Positions 8,637 through 17,030 of a stretch of DNA of 64,000 nucleotides are shown here, piece after piece. How positions within the stretch are numbered: position 1 is the stretch's first letter; each line of letters opens with the position of its first letter. Location: assembly GCA_017306245.1 (NCBI GenBank), contig JAFKIY010000005.1, positions 114,419 to 178,418 on the forward strand, written 5' to 3'. Made by a program: the position numbers and the translations under genes. The DNA is from Micrococcales bacterium (GTDB taxonomy: Bacteria > Actinomycetota > Actinomycetes > Actinomycetales > Microbacteriaceae). Below the pieces are notes generated by a model, which searched no databases, had not been told where the DNA came from, and saw only the letters and a program-made list of their open reading frames with translations.

Positions 8637-8742
8637 TTTCATTATTCAGGAGGTGGCGGTGCGGATGATGCTGAAATGCTTAGTCTGACGCCCAGGAGCA
8701 ACCGATTGTCACTCCTGCCACACCACCTCCTGAATGATGAAA
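8637..8742. repeat. 106-bp palindromic element with 20-bp arms
   Basis: The left arm (8637-8656) begins TTTCATTATTCAGGAGGTGG. The right arm (8723-8742) is its reverse complement with one mismatch. It fills the gap between two convergent genes and could end both transcripts. The ATTCAGGA core of the arms recurs in the elements at 48377-48468 and 10679-10691. Confidence 0.8.
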
Positions 8743-8746
8743 GGAA

Positions 8747-10570
8747 CTAAACGAGGAGTTGGTGCTGGGCCAGCTCCTTGTAGAGAGGTGTTGTGGTGAT
8801 GAGATCGGAGTGGGTTCCGACACCAACCACCTGCCCGTGGTCGAGCACGACGATCTGGTCCGAGTCGACGACCGTCGACAGCCGGTGCGCGATCACGATG
8901 AGCGTGCGGTTCTCGGCGACGGCGTCGATCGCTTTGCGCAGCAGTTGCTCGTTGAGCCCGTCGAGGCTCGAGGTGGATTCGTCGAGCAGCAGGATGGGCG
9001 GCGCCGCGAGCAGGGCCCGCGCGATCGCGAGCCGCTGGCGCTCGCCGCCGGAAAGCATAACACCGTCTTCGCCGACGGGCGCATCCAGCCCGAGCGGGTT
9101 GCGCTCCAGCACCTCGGTGAGATTCACGGCGTGAAGAACATCCACGCACTGCTCGTCCGTCGCGTCCGGCGTCGCGAGGGTGAGGTTCTGCCGAATGCTG
9201 CCGGCGAGCACGGGCGCGTCCTGTTCGACGTAGCCAATTTGCGACCGCAACCCCTCACGGTCGAGGCTCCGGATGTCCACCCCGCCGAGGCGGACGATAC
9301 CGGAATCCGGGTCGTAGAAGCGTTCGATGAGGGCCAGGATGGTGCTCTTGCCCGCGCCGGATGGCCCGACAAGCGCGGTGCGCTTGCCGCGGACGGCCTC
9401 GAATGTCACACCCTTGAGGACTGTCCCGCTCCCGTCGACACCGGCTTCGCCCTCCTCCGGGAGCGGCGCCGCGTACCCAAAAGACACTCCGTCGAAACTG
9501 ATGGCAGCATCCGATGCGACCGACGACGCAGACTCGACGGCCGCATCAGCCTCGCCCTCCGCGGGCAGGTCGATGATCTCCTGGATGCGCCCGAGCGCGC
9601 CGAGCGCGGCGTTGACCGAGGTGACGGCACCAAACGCCTGCCCGAGCGGCATGATCATGAGGAACAGGAACAGGATGAACGCGACGAGCGACGCGACGGT
9701 GATGGCCCCGCTCGCAACCCGGAATCCGCCGACGCCGAGAACGACGAGGAATGACACCTGCATCGCGATGCCGGCGACCGGCACGACGAGAGCAGAAATC
9801 TTCGCGACCCTGATTCCCATCTTCCACGCACCGACCGCGTCCTCTTCGACGGCGGCGACTTCGCGATCGGTCGCGTTCGCGGCACGCACGGTGCGGATGG
9901 CGCTGATCGCGCGCTCCACCGACGCCGCGAGGTCGCCGACGCGGGCCTGGGCTTTTTGGCTCGCGACCCGGATGCGCGCGGACAGCAGCGTCACGGTCAC
10001 GACGGAGATCGCGATCACGAGCACGGTGAGCCCGAGAAGTACGGGGTCGATGATGAGCATCGCCACGAGCGCCCCGATGAACGTGAGCGAACCGCCGATC
10101 GCTTCGACGAGCCCCTGGGTGAGGACCGCGTGGAGGAGGGTCGTGTCGCTGCCGACGCGCGAGACGAGGTCCCCGGTGCGGCGAGTATCGAATTCGCTGA
10201 TCGGCAGGTGCAGCATCCGGCCGACGAGGCGTTTGCGGCTGGAGAGCACGACGCCCTCGCCGGTGCGCTGCAGCAAGTAGTGCCGGTAGCCGGAAATGAG
10301 CCCGGTCGCGACGACGAGCCCGACCAGGATCCACACGAGCGCGCCGAGTCCCGTGCCCTTTTCGACGACCGTGATGACCTGACTGACCAGCAGCGGCTGC
10401 GCGAGCGAGGCCGCCGCGCCGAGGATGCTGAGCACGGTGACAAACGCGAGCACCTTCTTGTGCTCCATCAGGTACGGCATGAGCTGGCTGAACCGGGCGC
10501 GCGGCCCTGCGTCGCCAATCTCGCCGCGTCGCCGCATCATCCTGCGGCGGTCCTGTGCAGTTGTGCTCAT
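8747..10570 (-). CDS. ABC exporter, fused membrane and ATP-binding domains
   Basis: The 607-residue protein has six predicted membrane segments in its first half and a complete ATPase domain in its second half, with Walker A GPSGAGKST, signature LSGGERQ and Walker B ILLLDEST. This is the MsbA/LmrA-type exporter layout, acting as a dimer. The start at 10570 (MSTTAQDRRR) is preferred; an ATG at 10609 adds 13 residues that overlap the stop of a broken HTH gene. Substrate unknown; lipids or drugs are usual for the family. Confidence 0.85.
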   Translation of the reverse strand: MSTTAQDRRRMMRRRGEIGDAGPRARFSQLMPYLMEHKKVLAFVTVLSILGAAASLAQPLLVSQVITVVEKGTGLGALVWILVGLVVATGLISGYRHYLLQRTGEGVVLSSRKRLVGRMLHLPISEFDTRRTGDLVSRVGSDTTLLHAVLTQGLVEAIGGSLTFIGALVAMLIIDPVLLGLTVLVIAISVVTVTLLSARIRVASQKAQARVGDLAASVERAISAIRTVRAANATDREVAAVEEDAVGAWKMGIRVAKISALVVPVAGIAMQVSFLVVLGVGGFRVASGAITVASLVAFILFLFLMIMPLGQAFGAVTSVNAALGALGRIQEIIDLPAEGEADAAVESASSVASDAAISFDGVSFGYAAPLPEEGEAGVDGSGTVLKGVTFEAVRGKRTALVGPSGAGKSTILALIERFYDPDSGIVRLGGVDIRSLDREGLRSQIGYVEQDAPVLAGSIRQNLTLATPDATDEQCVDVLHAVNLTEVLERNPLGLDAPVGEDGVMLSGGERQRLAIARALLAAPPILLLDESTSSLDGLNEQLLRKAIDAVAENRTLIVIAHRLSTVVDSDQIVVLDHGQVVGVGTHSDLITTTPLYKELAQHQLLV

Positions 10571-10595
10571 GGGTGTCTTTTCTTCCTCGGTTTCC

Positions 10596-10697
10596 TTAGC
10601 GGCGTCCATACTTCTTGTGTACCGCCTGCCGGGTTATGCCGAGCGCGGTGGCGATCATCTGCCAGCGGTCTTCGAGTTGAAAATTCAGGAAACGGCG
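10596..10697 (-). pseudogene. Remnant of a helix-turn-helix regulator gene
   Basis: Reading leftward, 33 codons end in EDRWQMIATALGITRQAVHKKYG, a clear helix-turn-helix end, before a TAA at 10596-10598. An in-frame TGA at 10698-10700 lies just upstream, and there is no start codon with a ribosome site. The join between the HTH part and foreign sequence coincides with a 13-bp end of the ATTCAGGA repeat (10679-10691). The gene therefore looks decapitated by insertion or deletion. In relatives, HTH genes of this kind often sit directly before ABC exporter genes, as here (recalled, not searched). Confidence 0.65.
10679..10691. repeat. Solo end of the ATTCAGGA inverted-repeat family
   Basis: GAAAATTCAGGAA is identical to the left arm of the element at 48377-48468, but no matching right arm follows. 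It marks the broken edge of the HTH remnant. Confidence 0.6.
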
Positions 10698-10731
10698 TCA
10701 GAACTTCCCCCGATCGCCGAAGCATCGTCTC

Positions 10732-12153
10732 CTAGCTCTTTTTGGCCCGGATCTGTGCCAGAACGTCGGACTGGGTCGCGCGGTCAATGCGATATCGCAA
10801 CGCAGCCCACACGATGAACGGCGATATGGCGACAAGCAACCAGGACGGCACCATCGCCAGTTGGAATGACGTTGCCGCCGTTTGTTCGGTCAATGCCCCG
10901 TTGAAGCCGATCACGTCGAGCAGGACGCCGCCAAGAAACACGCTGAACGCAATGCCGAGCTTGTAGGAGAACGTGTACAGGCCGAAGTACAGGCCCTCCT
11001 GACGTCGGTCGGTCGCCAGTTGTCCGCTGTCCGCTGAGTCGGCGACCATCGAGAACGGGATGCTCATGAACGCACCATTTCCGATGCCGGCGAGCATGCT
11101 GAACGCGGCGAGCGTCCACAGCGAGCTGGGTGCGTCGAGCGGCAACCAGCCGAACCAGACGTGTGTCCACGGCATCCCGACGAAACCGATCAGCCCAACC
11201 ACCATGCCCATCACGAGGACGGTGCGCTTTTCGAATCGTTTGGACAGGAAGACCCACAGGGGCTGAGACAGCACGGACATTCCCAGCAGTGCCAATCCGA
11301 GGATCCCCATTTGCGGCCCGTTCAGATGATAGGTGAACGTGTTCACGTGGGTGCCGATGGCGATCGTGATCTGAAAGGTGGTCTCGATGAGGAAGATCAC
11401 AATCAGGATGGCGCGGAAGCTCTTATTCTTGAGTGCGCCCTTGATCTGGGTCCACAGGCGTGGCGCCTTGCCCTCCGTGGAATCGCCGAAATCTTTTGGA
11501 ATCATGAAGTAGGCGATGATGGCGATGATGAGCGTGATCACGGCGACCGCGATGCCGATCTTCGGGTATGCGGCCGGGTTGAGCTGTCCGCGCGGGAACT
11601 CTGCTGTGCTGGGGAACAGCAGGATCTGAATACCAACGATCGCGAGGATCATCCCGACAACATGGAATGCTGCCCGATACCCCTGCAGTGAGGAGCGCAC
11701 GTCGTAGTCGCTGCTCATCGAACCGCCCAGCGCGTAGTACGGTGCGCCGTAGAACGTGTTCATCGTTTTCGTGAACAGCACCGCGGCAAGCACGAGAAGC
11801 ACGGTGCCGATGGCGCCGCCGACGGGCTGGATGGACCAAAGCCACAGGCTGCCGAGGGCAGTTCCGACCCCGCCGAGCAACAGGTATTGGTGGCGGCGTC
11901 CGAATCGTGCCGAGACCGTGCGGTCCGAAATCGAGCCGATCCACGGGTCAGTGATGGCGTCCCAGAACACCGACACCGCGATGACGGCCCCTGCGAGAAT
12001 CGGCGGTACCTGAAGGATGGCTGTCACGAAGAACAGGAGGAAGCTTGCCAACACTTGATACGGCAGGGCATAGGCGATCGCCCCAAGGCCGTAGCCCATT
12101 TTCTGACCGAACCGGACCGGGCGTGTGGTTGTAGTCTCAGGCGTTGTCGTCAT
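10732..12153 (-). CDS. MFS transporter of the GPH (glycoside-pentoside-hexuronide:cation) type
   Basis: The 473-residue protein has about 12 membrane segments. The first-half signature DAITDPWIGSISDRTVSARFGRRH is typical of MelB/XynP-like symporters. Its start overlaps the end of the upstream acyl-CoA ligase gene by 17 bases, so the two are cotranscribed. GPH carriers normally bring in sugars or glycosides with H+ or Na+, and some homologues carry other organic acids. The ligase partner suggests an imported carboxylic acid that is then activated with CoA, but this is inference. Confidence 0.85.
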   Translation of the reverse strand: MTTTPETTTTRPVRFGQKMGYGLGAIAYALPYQVLASFLLFFVTAILQVPPILAGAVIAVSVFWDAITDPWIGSISDRTVSARFGRRHQYLLLGGVGTALGSLWLWSIQPVGGAIGTVLLVLAAVLFTKTMNTFYGAPYYALGGSMSSDYDVRSSLQGYRAAFHVVGMILAIVGIQILLFPSTAEFPRGQLNPAAYPKIGIAVAVITLIIAIIAYFMIPKDFGDSTEGKAPRLWTQIKGALKNKSFRAILIVIFLIETTFQITIAIGTHVNTFTYHLNGPQMGILGLALLGMSVLSQPLWVFLSKRFEKRTVLVMGMVVGLIGFVGMPWTHVWFGWLPLDAPSSLWTLAAFSMLAGIGNGAFMSIPFSMVADSADSGQLATDRRQEGLYFGLYTFSYKLGIAFSVFLGGVLLDVIGFNGALTEQTAATSFQLAMVPSWLLVAISPFIVWAALRYRIDRATQSDVLAQIRAKKS

Positions 12154-13717
12154 TACCCATCCTTGCTTTCACTTCTCGTCGCAACACTTTGCCCAGAAAG
12201 CTTCGGGGTATCGCGTCAATGATTCGTATCTCGTCTGGAAGCAGTTCCGGGCCGAGACGGCCCTCCAGGAGGGCTTTGAGTTCCCGCGCGACGACATCGT
12301 CGCTTCCACCACCGTACTGACTGCGCCGCGAAACGACCAGAACCGGTTTTCCCCCCAGTTCAACGAGGCAGCACTCCTTGACGGCGGGATGGTCATGCGC
12401 TTCCTCCTCGACTGTCCGTGGGTAGATGACTGTGCCCGCGGTTCGGATCAGGTCAGCGCCACGATCCAGAACATGAAGGTAACCTGCCTGGTCAACGTAG
12501 CCCTGGTCCCCGGTCCGGAAGTATCCGTCGGCTAGGATGACGCCCTCGTTTTGCGAGCGGTCCAGGTAGGTTTGCAGCCGCGTGGGGGACTTCACCTGGA
12601 TGTCGCCGGGCATTTCCGCCGGCAGCTCCTGGCCATCCGGGCCGACTATGCGCAGTTTCACTCCCCGTGCGACTTTGCCGCACGACTGAAGGATGCTTCG
12701 CGGGGCAAGCTCGCCGCCCACCATGTGCTCTTCCGGGCGCAGGAGTGTGACGGGGGGCAGCACCTCAGCCTGACCGTATCCCTGCTGGAAGATTGGCCCG
12801 AAACGGTTGATTGCCTCTTCCAGCTTTGCCGCCGGCATTGGCGCCGTGCCATAGACAATGTGGTTCACCGTCGCAAGATCCCGATCGACCTTCGCTGGCA
12901 TGTCCAGCAGGTCGATCAGGTGGCTCGGGGTGAGGAAGAGCCGGGTCACTCCGAACCTTGTGACGGCGGCGATGAGCGACTCGGGGGTGTACGCGTCCAG
13001 CACGACGAGCGTTCCACCCACGATCATGGTCGGGAAGACCAGGCCGGTACCACCACCAACGAGGTGGATGGGGGAAAGCGAAATGTTGTTCGCTGTGCGA
13101 TCCCGCTTTCCCGTGAAGTTTCGGATCACCATTTTCAGACTTGTCACTGCCGCGCTCTGGCTGGAGATCAGGCCCTTCGGCGCACCGGTCGTTCCGGAGG
13201 TGAAGCCAAGCGTGAACGGGGCAGAGCTCGAGAACCGCGCTGTCGAGCGTACCGCCGCGTGGGACAGCAACTGTGTCTCAAACTCGCTATCCGGCCCGAC
13301 CTCCCACACCGGAACGCCTGGGTGCGCCGCGCGCATGGCTTCGGCCGTGCCCGGTGCGAAGTCGCGATCAACGATCATCAGTTTTGGGGTGACGGCGTTC
13401 GCGGCCGCTGTCACGAACTCGGGAGCGTGCAGCGAGTGGAACCCGGTGAGCACGGCTCCGGTCTCCGCAGCCGCGATCCGTATCTCAAAAAATTCACCTC
13501 CGGTGCCGACCTGCGAGAACACGGCGTCTCCCGGACGCACTCCGAGCGCGTGCCACGCCTGGGCGAGGCGGTAGCCGCGTTCCTGAAGTTGTCGATAGGT
13601 GATGGAACGGTCCGCGAATTGCAGCGCCACGCGATCCGGATACTGGCGAAACGCAAACCTGTGGATGTCTCGCGGAAGTCTGATGGTGGAAAGCAGCAAG
13701 CTGGTCAGCAGGCTCAT
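12137..13717 (-). CDS. AMP-dependent acyl-CoA ligase (class I adenylate-forming)
   Basis: The protein shows the ordered adenylation motifs: the P-loop GFTSGTTGAPKG, YGQAE, the hinge region TGDQGYVDQAGYLHVLDRGAD, and a final GKVLRREVK with the catalytic lysine. It should activate a fatty or aromatic acid as acyl-AMP and then acyl-CoA. The ATG at 13717 (MSLLTSLLLS) gives 526 residues. A GTG at 13768 would add 17, but it lies inside a perfect palindrome that looks like an operator. It shares an operon with the GPH-type transporter. The acid substrate is unknown. Confidence 0.82.
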   Translation of the reverse strand: MSLLTSLLLSTIRLPRDIHRFAFRQYPDRVALQFADRSITYRQLQERGYRLAQAWHALGVRPGDAVFSQVGTGGEFFEIRIAAAETGAVLTGFHSLHAPEFVTAAANAVTPKLMIVDRDFAPGTAEAMRAAHPGVPVWEVGPDSEFETQLLSHAAVRSTARFSSSAPFTLGFTSGTTGAPKGLISSQSAAVTSLKMVIRNFTGKRDRTANNISLSPIHLVGGGTGLVFPTMIVGGTLVVLDAYTPESLIAAVTRFGVTRLFLTPSHLIDLLDMPAKVDRDLATVNHIVYGTAPMPAAKLEEAINRFGPIFQQGYGQAEVLPPVTLLRPEEHMVGGELAPRSILQSCGKVARGVKLRIVGPDGQELPAEMPGDIQVKSPTRLQTYLDRSQNEGVILADGYFRTGDQGYVDQAGYLHVLDRGADLIRTAGTVIYPRTVEEEAHDHPAVKECCLVELGGKPVLVVSRRSQYGGGSDDVVARELKALLEGRLGPELLPDEIRIIDAIPRSFLGKVLRREVKARMGNDDNA

Positions 13718-13761
13718 GGAAAGCGGAATCCCCTCATTGTCTGGCGGTTTTGGATGTTCGG

Positions 13762-13780
13762 TGGTCACTCTGTGTGACCA
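13762..13780. promoter_or_regulatory. Candidate operator of the acyl-CoA ligase/transporter operon
   Basis: The perfect palindrome TGGTCAC-TCTGT-GTGACCA lies about 45 bases before the preferred ligase start. Its size and symmetry suit a TetR- or GntR-type dimer. No matching regulator gene is next to it. Confidence 0.5.
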
Positions 13781-13907
13781 TGCCAGCTTTTGTAGGGCGA
13801 CGTGCTGACTTCATCGACGGGATCAGGCGAGTGTACTCCGTGCGGATGTTCATCCGGACATCCACCGGTATCGCTGACGTCGGTGCGGGCCGCTAATCTT
13901 GACTCTT

Positions 13908-14879
13908 GTGCCAGAGCCATCACCCACCCCCGCAACGACCGCTTTCTCGAGCGCACGCGGCGCTGTCATCAGCGCAAGTAACCTGACCAAAAAGTACAAG
14001 GATTTCGCGGCCGTCGACGGGATCTCGTTCGAGATCGCGCCCGGCGAATCGTTCGGATTCCTCGGCCCGAATGGCGCCGGGAAATCGACGACGATGCGGA
14101 TGATCGGAGCGGTGTCGACCCGCACGTCGGGCGACCTTTCCGTGATCGGACTCGACCCGAACCAGTACGGGCCGGAGATCCGCTCCCAGCTTGGCGTGGT
14201 TCCGCAGGAGGACAACCTCGACTCCGAGCTCAAGGTCAGGGACAACCTGATCGTGTACGGCCGTTACTTCGGCCTCCCGCACAGCTATTTGGGCCCGAAA
14301 GCCGACGAACTGCTCGACTTCGCCCAGCTCACCGAGAAGGCGAAATCGCGCATCGACGACCTGTCCGGCGGGATGAAGCGCCGCCTCACAATCGCCCGCG
14401 CGCTCATCAACAATCCCCGCATCATGATGCTCGACGAACCGACGACCGGACTCGACCCGCAGGCCCGGCACATCCTGTGGGATCGTCTGTTCCGCCTCAA
14501 GGAGCAGGGTACGACGCTCGTGCTCACGACCCATTACATGGATGAGGCGGAGCAACTGTGCGACCGTCTCGTCGTGATCGACAAGGGCGCCATCATGGCG
14601 CAGGGGTCGCCTTCCGCGCTCATCCGGCAGTATTCGACGCGCGAAGTGCTCGAACTGCGGTTCGGGTCCAACCGCAACGCCGAGGTCGCGACGCAGTTGG
14701 AGGGACTGGCCGAGCGCATCGAGGTGCTGCCCGACCGCATCCTCGTCTACAGCGACAACGGCGATGCCGCCATGCAACGCGTGATCGAGCTGGACCTCAA
14801 TCCGCTCACGTCGCTCGTGCGCCGTTCGAGCCTGGAGGATGTGTTCCTCCGTCTCACCGGAAGGTCGCTGATCGAATGA
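13908..14879 (+). CDS. ABC-2 transporter ATP-binding protein (DrrA/NodI-like)
   Basis: The 323-residue ATPase has Walker A GPNGAGKSTT, signature LSGGMKRR, Walker B IMMLDEPTTGLD and switch histidine TTHY. A C-terminal extension of about 80 residues is typical of DrrA-like exporters. The GTG at 13908 is chosen because a TAATCT box ends eight bases before it; a TTG at 13899 is also in frame. It is followed by two permease genes, each overlapping by 4 bases, forming a complete exporter. Substrate unknown. Confidence 0.87.
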   Translation: MPEPSPTPATTAFSSARGAVISASNLTKKYKDFAAVDGISFEIAPGESFGFLGPNGAGKSTTMRMIGAVSTRTSGDLSVIGLDPNQYGPEIRSQLGVVPQEDNLDSELKVRDNLIVYGRYFGLPHSYLGPKADELLDFAQLTEKAKSRIDDLSGGMKRRLTIARALINNPRIMMLDEPTTGLDPQARHILWDRLFRLKEQGTTLVLTTHYMDEAEQLCDRLVVIDKGAIMAQGSPSALIRQYSTREVLELRFGSNRNAEVATQLEGLAERIEVLPDRILVYSDNGDAAMQRVIELDLNPLTSLVRRSSLEDVFLRLTGRSLIE

Positions 14880-15733
14880 CGACAATCCCGCTTCCCGAGG
14901 TTGTCGAGGGGAGCCCAACCGATCGGGCACTTCGGGGCGGTGTGAAGCCGCGCCGTTTCGGAAGCCTGTACGTTGCGGAGGCCCGCCTGAGGGTGATGCG
15001 CAGCTACCTGCAGACCATGCTGGCGACGGGTGTCGGCACCCCGGTGCTCTACCTGTATGCACTGGGCGTCGGGCTGGCGACGCTCGTCGACGCGAACCTG
15101 GGCAGCGGTGGCGAAAGCCAGGTCAGTTACCTCATCTTCGTTGCGCCGGCCCTCCTGTGCAGCGCGGCCATGACGACGGCCACCGAGGAGTTCAGCTACC
15201 CGATCATGCTCGGCTTCAAGTGGAATCCCACATTCTTCGCGATGAACGCCGCACCGATGAGCGGCGGCCAGATCATCAACGGGGTGACGTTCGCGGTCAT
15301 CATCCGGCTCGTGGCGCAGAGCATCGTCTACTACCTGTTCATGCTCGTGTTCGGCGCGATTCCGGGCCCGCACGGCTGGCTCATCATCGTGGTCGGCGTG
15401 CTCACGGGAATGGCGCTGGGCGCGATGCTCATGGCGTACGCGGTGCGGCTCGAGGAGGACAAGGGCCAGTTCAACTACATCATGCGGTTCGGTGTCATCC
15501 CGCTCACGCTGTTCTCCGGCACGTTCTTCCCCCTTTCGGTTCTGCCGGTCTGGCTGCACTGGATCGGCTGGATCTCCCCGCTGTGGCACGGCACCGAGCT
15601 GTCCCGCGTGCTCTCCTACGGGTACGAGGAGCCGGTCTGGCTCTCCGCCTTGCACGTGGCGTATCTGGTCGTGCTCATCGTCGTCGGCTGGATGCTGGCC
15701 AGGCGCCTTGCCGTGAAGAGGCTGAACAAATGA
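14876..15733 (+). CDS. ABC-2 transporter permease 1
   Basis: The 285-residue protein has six predicted membrane segments of the ABC-2 (DrrB/NodJ) type. Its late FSGTFFPLSVLPVWLHWIGW segment, followed by SPLWHGTEL, is the usual family signature. The ATG overlaps the stop of the ATPase gene (ATGA), so an in-frame extension further upstream is a shadow. It pairs with the next gene as a heterodimeric membrane domain. Confidence 0.85.
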   Translation: MTTIPLPEVVEGSPTDRALRGGVKPRRFGSLYVAEARLRVMRSYLQTMLATGVGTPVLYLYALGVGLATLVDANLGSGGESQVSYLIFVAPALLCSAAMTTATEEFSYPIMLGFKWNPTFFAMNAAPMSGGQIINGVTFAVIIRLVAQSIVYYLFMLVFGAIPGPHGWLIIVVGVLTGMALGAMLMAYAVRLEEDKGQFNYIMRFGVIPLTLFSGTFFPLSVLPVWLHWIGWISPLWHGTELSRVLSYGYEEPVWLSALHVAYLVVLIVVGWMLARRLAVKRLNK

Positions 15734-16563
15734 CCGCGATGATCGACGCGCCGCCGACCCCGCACGTAAACCGGCCTTTTCTGCTGCCGTCCCTGTACGC
15801 GGGCAACGCCCGATCCGTCATGGAGCGCGGCATACTGTCCACGGCGAAGACGAACTGGCTCATCGTGGTGTCCGGATTCTTCGAACCCGTGTTCTACCTT
15901 CTCGCGATGGGCATCGGCCTCGGCAGCTACATCGGCGCGATCCAGGTCCCCGGCGGGCACACCGTTCCCTACGCCGCATACATTGCGCCAGCCCTGCTCG
16001 CGGTTGCCGCCATGAATGGCGCGGTGTTCGATTCGACGTGGAACGTGTTCTTCAAGATGAACTTCGGCAAGATCTACGACGGGATGCTCGCGACGCCGCT
16101 TGGCCCGTTCGATGTGGCGCTCGGCGAGATCATGCTCGCCCTGGCGCGCGGGTTCGTGTACGCGTGCGGGTTCATGATCGTCATGCAGATCCTCGGCCTG
16201 AACCTCTCCTGGACGGCCATCCTCGCGCTTCCCTCCGTGCTGCTCATCGCGTTCGCGTTCGCAAGCTTCGGCATGGGCATCACGAGTTACATGAAAACGT
16301 TCCAGCAAATGGACTGGATCAACTTCATCATGCTGCCGATGTTCCTGTTGTCGGCCACGTTTTATCCGCTGAGCGTCTACCCCGAATGGATGCAATATGC
16401 CATCCAGGCAATGCCGTTGTGGCACGGCGTCGAGCTTGTCCGGGGTTTCACGACCGGACTCGTGACGTCAGCCATGCTGTGGCACGTGCTCTACTTCGTC
16501 GTGATGATCCTCGTGGGGATGACCCTCACGACGCGACGGCTGAAGTCGCTGTTCCTCGACTAG
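15730..16563 (+). CDS. ABC-2 transporter permease 2
   Basis: The 277-residue protein has six membrane segments and is homologous to the preceding permease, with LLSATFYPLSVYPEWMQ and MPLWHGVELVRG at the same places. The ATG overlaps the previous stop by 4 bases. Two different permeases with one ATPase imply an ATPase dimer on a permease heterodimer. The stop codon overlaps the stop of the convergent gene at 16560. Confidence 0.85.
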   Translation: MTAMIDAPPTPHVNRPFLLPSLYAGNARSVMERGILSTAKTNWLIVVSGFFEPVFYLLAMGIGLGSYIGAIQVPGGHTVPYAAYIAPALLAVAAMNGAVFDSTWNVFFKMNFGKIYDGMLATPLGPFDVALGEIMLALARGFVYACGFMIVMQILGLNLSWTAILALPSVLLIAFAFASFGMGITSYMKTFQQMDWINFIMLPMFLLSATFYPLSVYPEWMQYAIQAMPLWHGVELVRGFTTGLVTSAMLWHVLYFVVMILVGMTLTTRRLKSLFLD

Positions 16564-16913
16564 CGCCAGAGCACCGCTATCGCGATGTTGGCGAGCGTGA
16601 GCAAGCCGATCAACCAGACCACCCAGGATTCGACCGGCCGCTTCTTGCGGAACAGGAATACCAGCACGGTGATGATGAGCACGATTGCGAGTTTGACGGC
16701 AATCTTCGTGTTGTTTATGTCGCCACCGGCCATCTGGATGAATCCGACGAGCAGAACGCCCGTGACCAGCTGGGTGAGCGCGCCGTGGATCATGGCCGCC
16801 ACGACGCGACCCTGACCGGCGATCGTGTCCTTCACCTGCACCAGGACACCGCCGAGGAGCGAAGCGAGGCCGATGAAGTGCAGGATGAGCGTGATGCCGA
16901 TGAGAAGGGTCAT
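16560..16913 (-). CDS. Small four-helix integral membrane protein
   Basis: The 117-residue protein has four hydrophobic segments separated by short charged loops (VKDTIAGQGR, DINNTK, FRKKRPVES). I do not recognise a named family with confidence; similar small membrane proteins are common in actinobacteria. It lies downstream of the mevalonate operon on the same strand, 46 bases after a tiny ORF that is coupled to that operon. Function unknown. Confidence 0.65.
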   Translation of the reverse strand: MTLLIGITLILHFIGLASLLGGVLVQVKDTIAGQGRVVAAMIHGALTQLVTGVLLVGFIQMAGGDINNTKIAVKLAIVLIITVLVFLFRKKRPVESWVVWLIGLLTLANIAIAVLWR

Positions 16914-16958
16914 GCCCCCATCCTCCCAGAGTCAGCTATGGAGGAACACGACGTACAC

Positions 16959-17030
16959 TCACGCGCCGAAGAGCGCGAGCGACGCAAGGCTGACGAGCGT
17001 CAGGAGCACGCGGGGAAAGTTGAAGCTCAT
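16959..17030 (-). CDS. Tiny membrane peptide coupled to the HMGR-MK gene (possibly interrupted)
   Basis: A 23-codon ORF, MSFNFPRVLLTLVSLASLA..., starts with an ATG that overlaps the stop of the HMGR-mevalonate kinase gene (ATGA) and encodes one hydrophobic helix. After its TGA stop the same frame continues VYVVFLHS and stops again. A TGG at this place would give a 32-residue peptide. The gene is either a real micro-protein or one shortened by a nonsense change. Existence is inferred only from the coupling and hydrophobic pattern. Confidence 0.4.
   Translation of the reverse strand: MSFNFPRVLLTLVSLASLALFGA

Noticed and set aside
14558..15733. A long upstream extension of the first ABC-2 permease
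   Set aside because: The extra part overlaps the ATPase gene in another frame. The ATG at 14876 overlapping its stop is the natural start.
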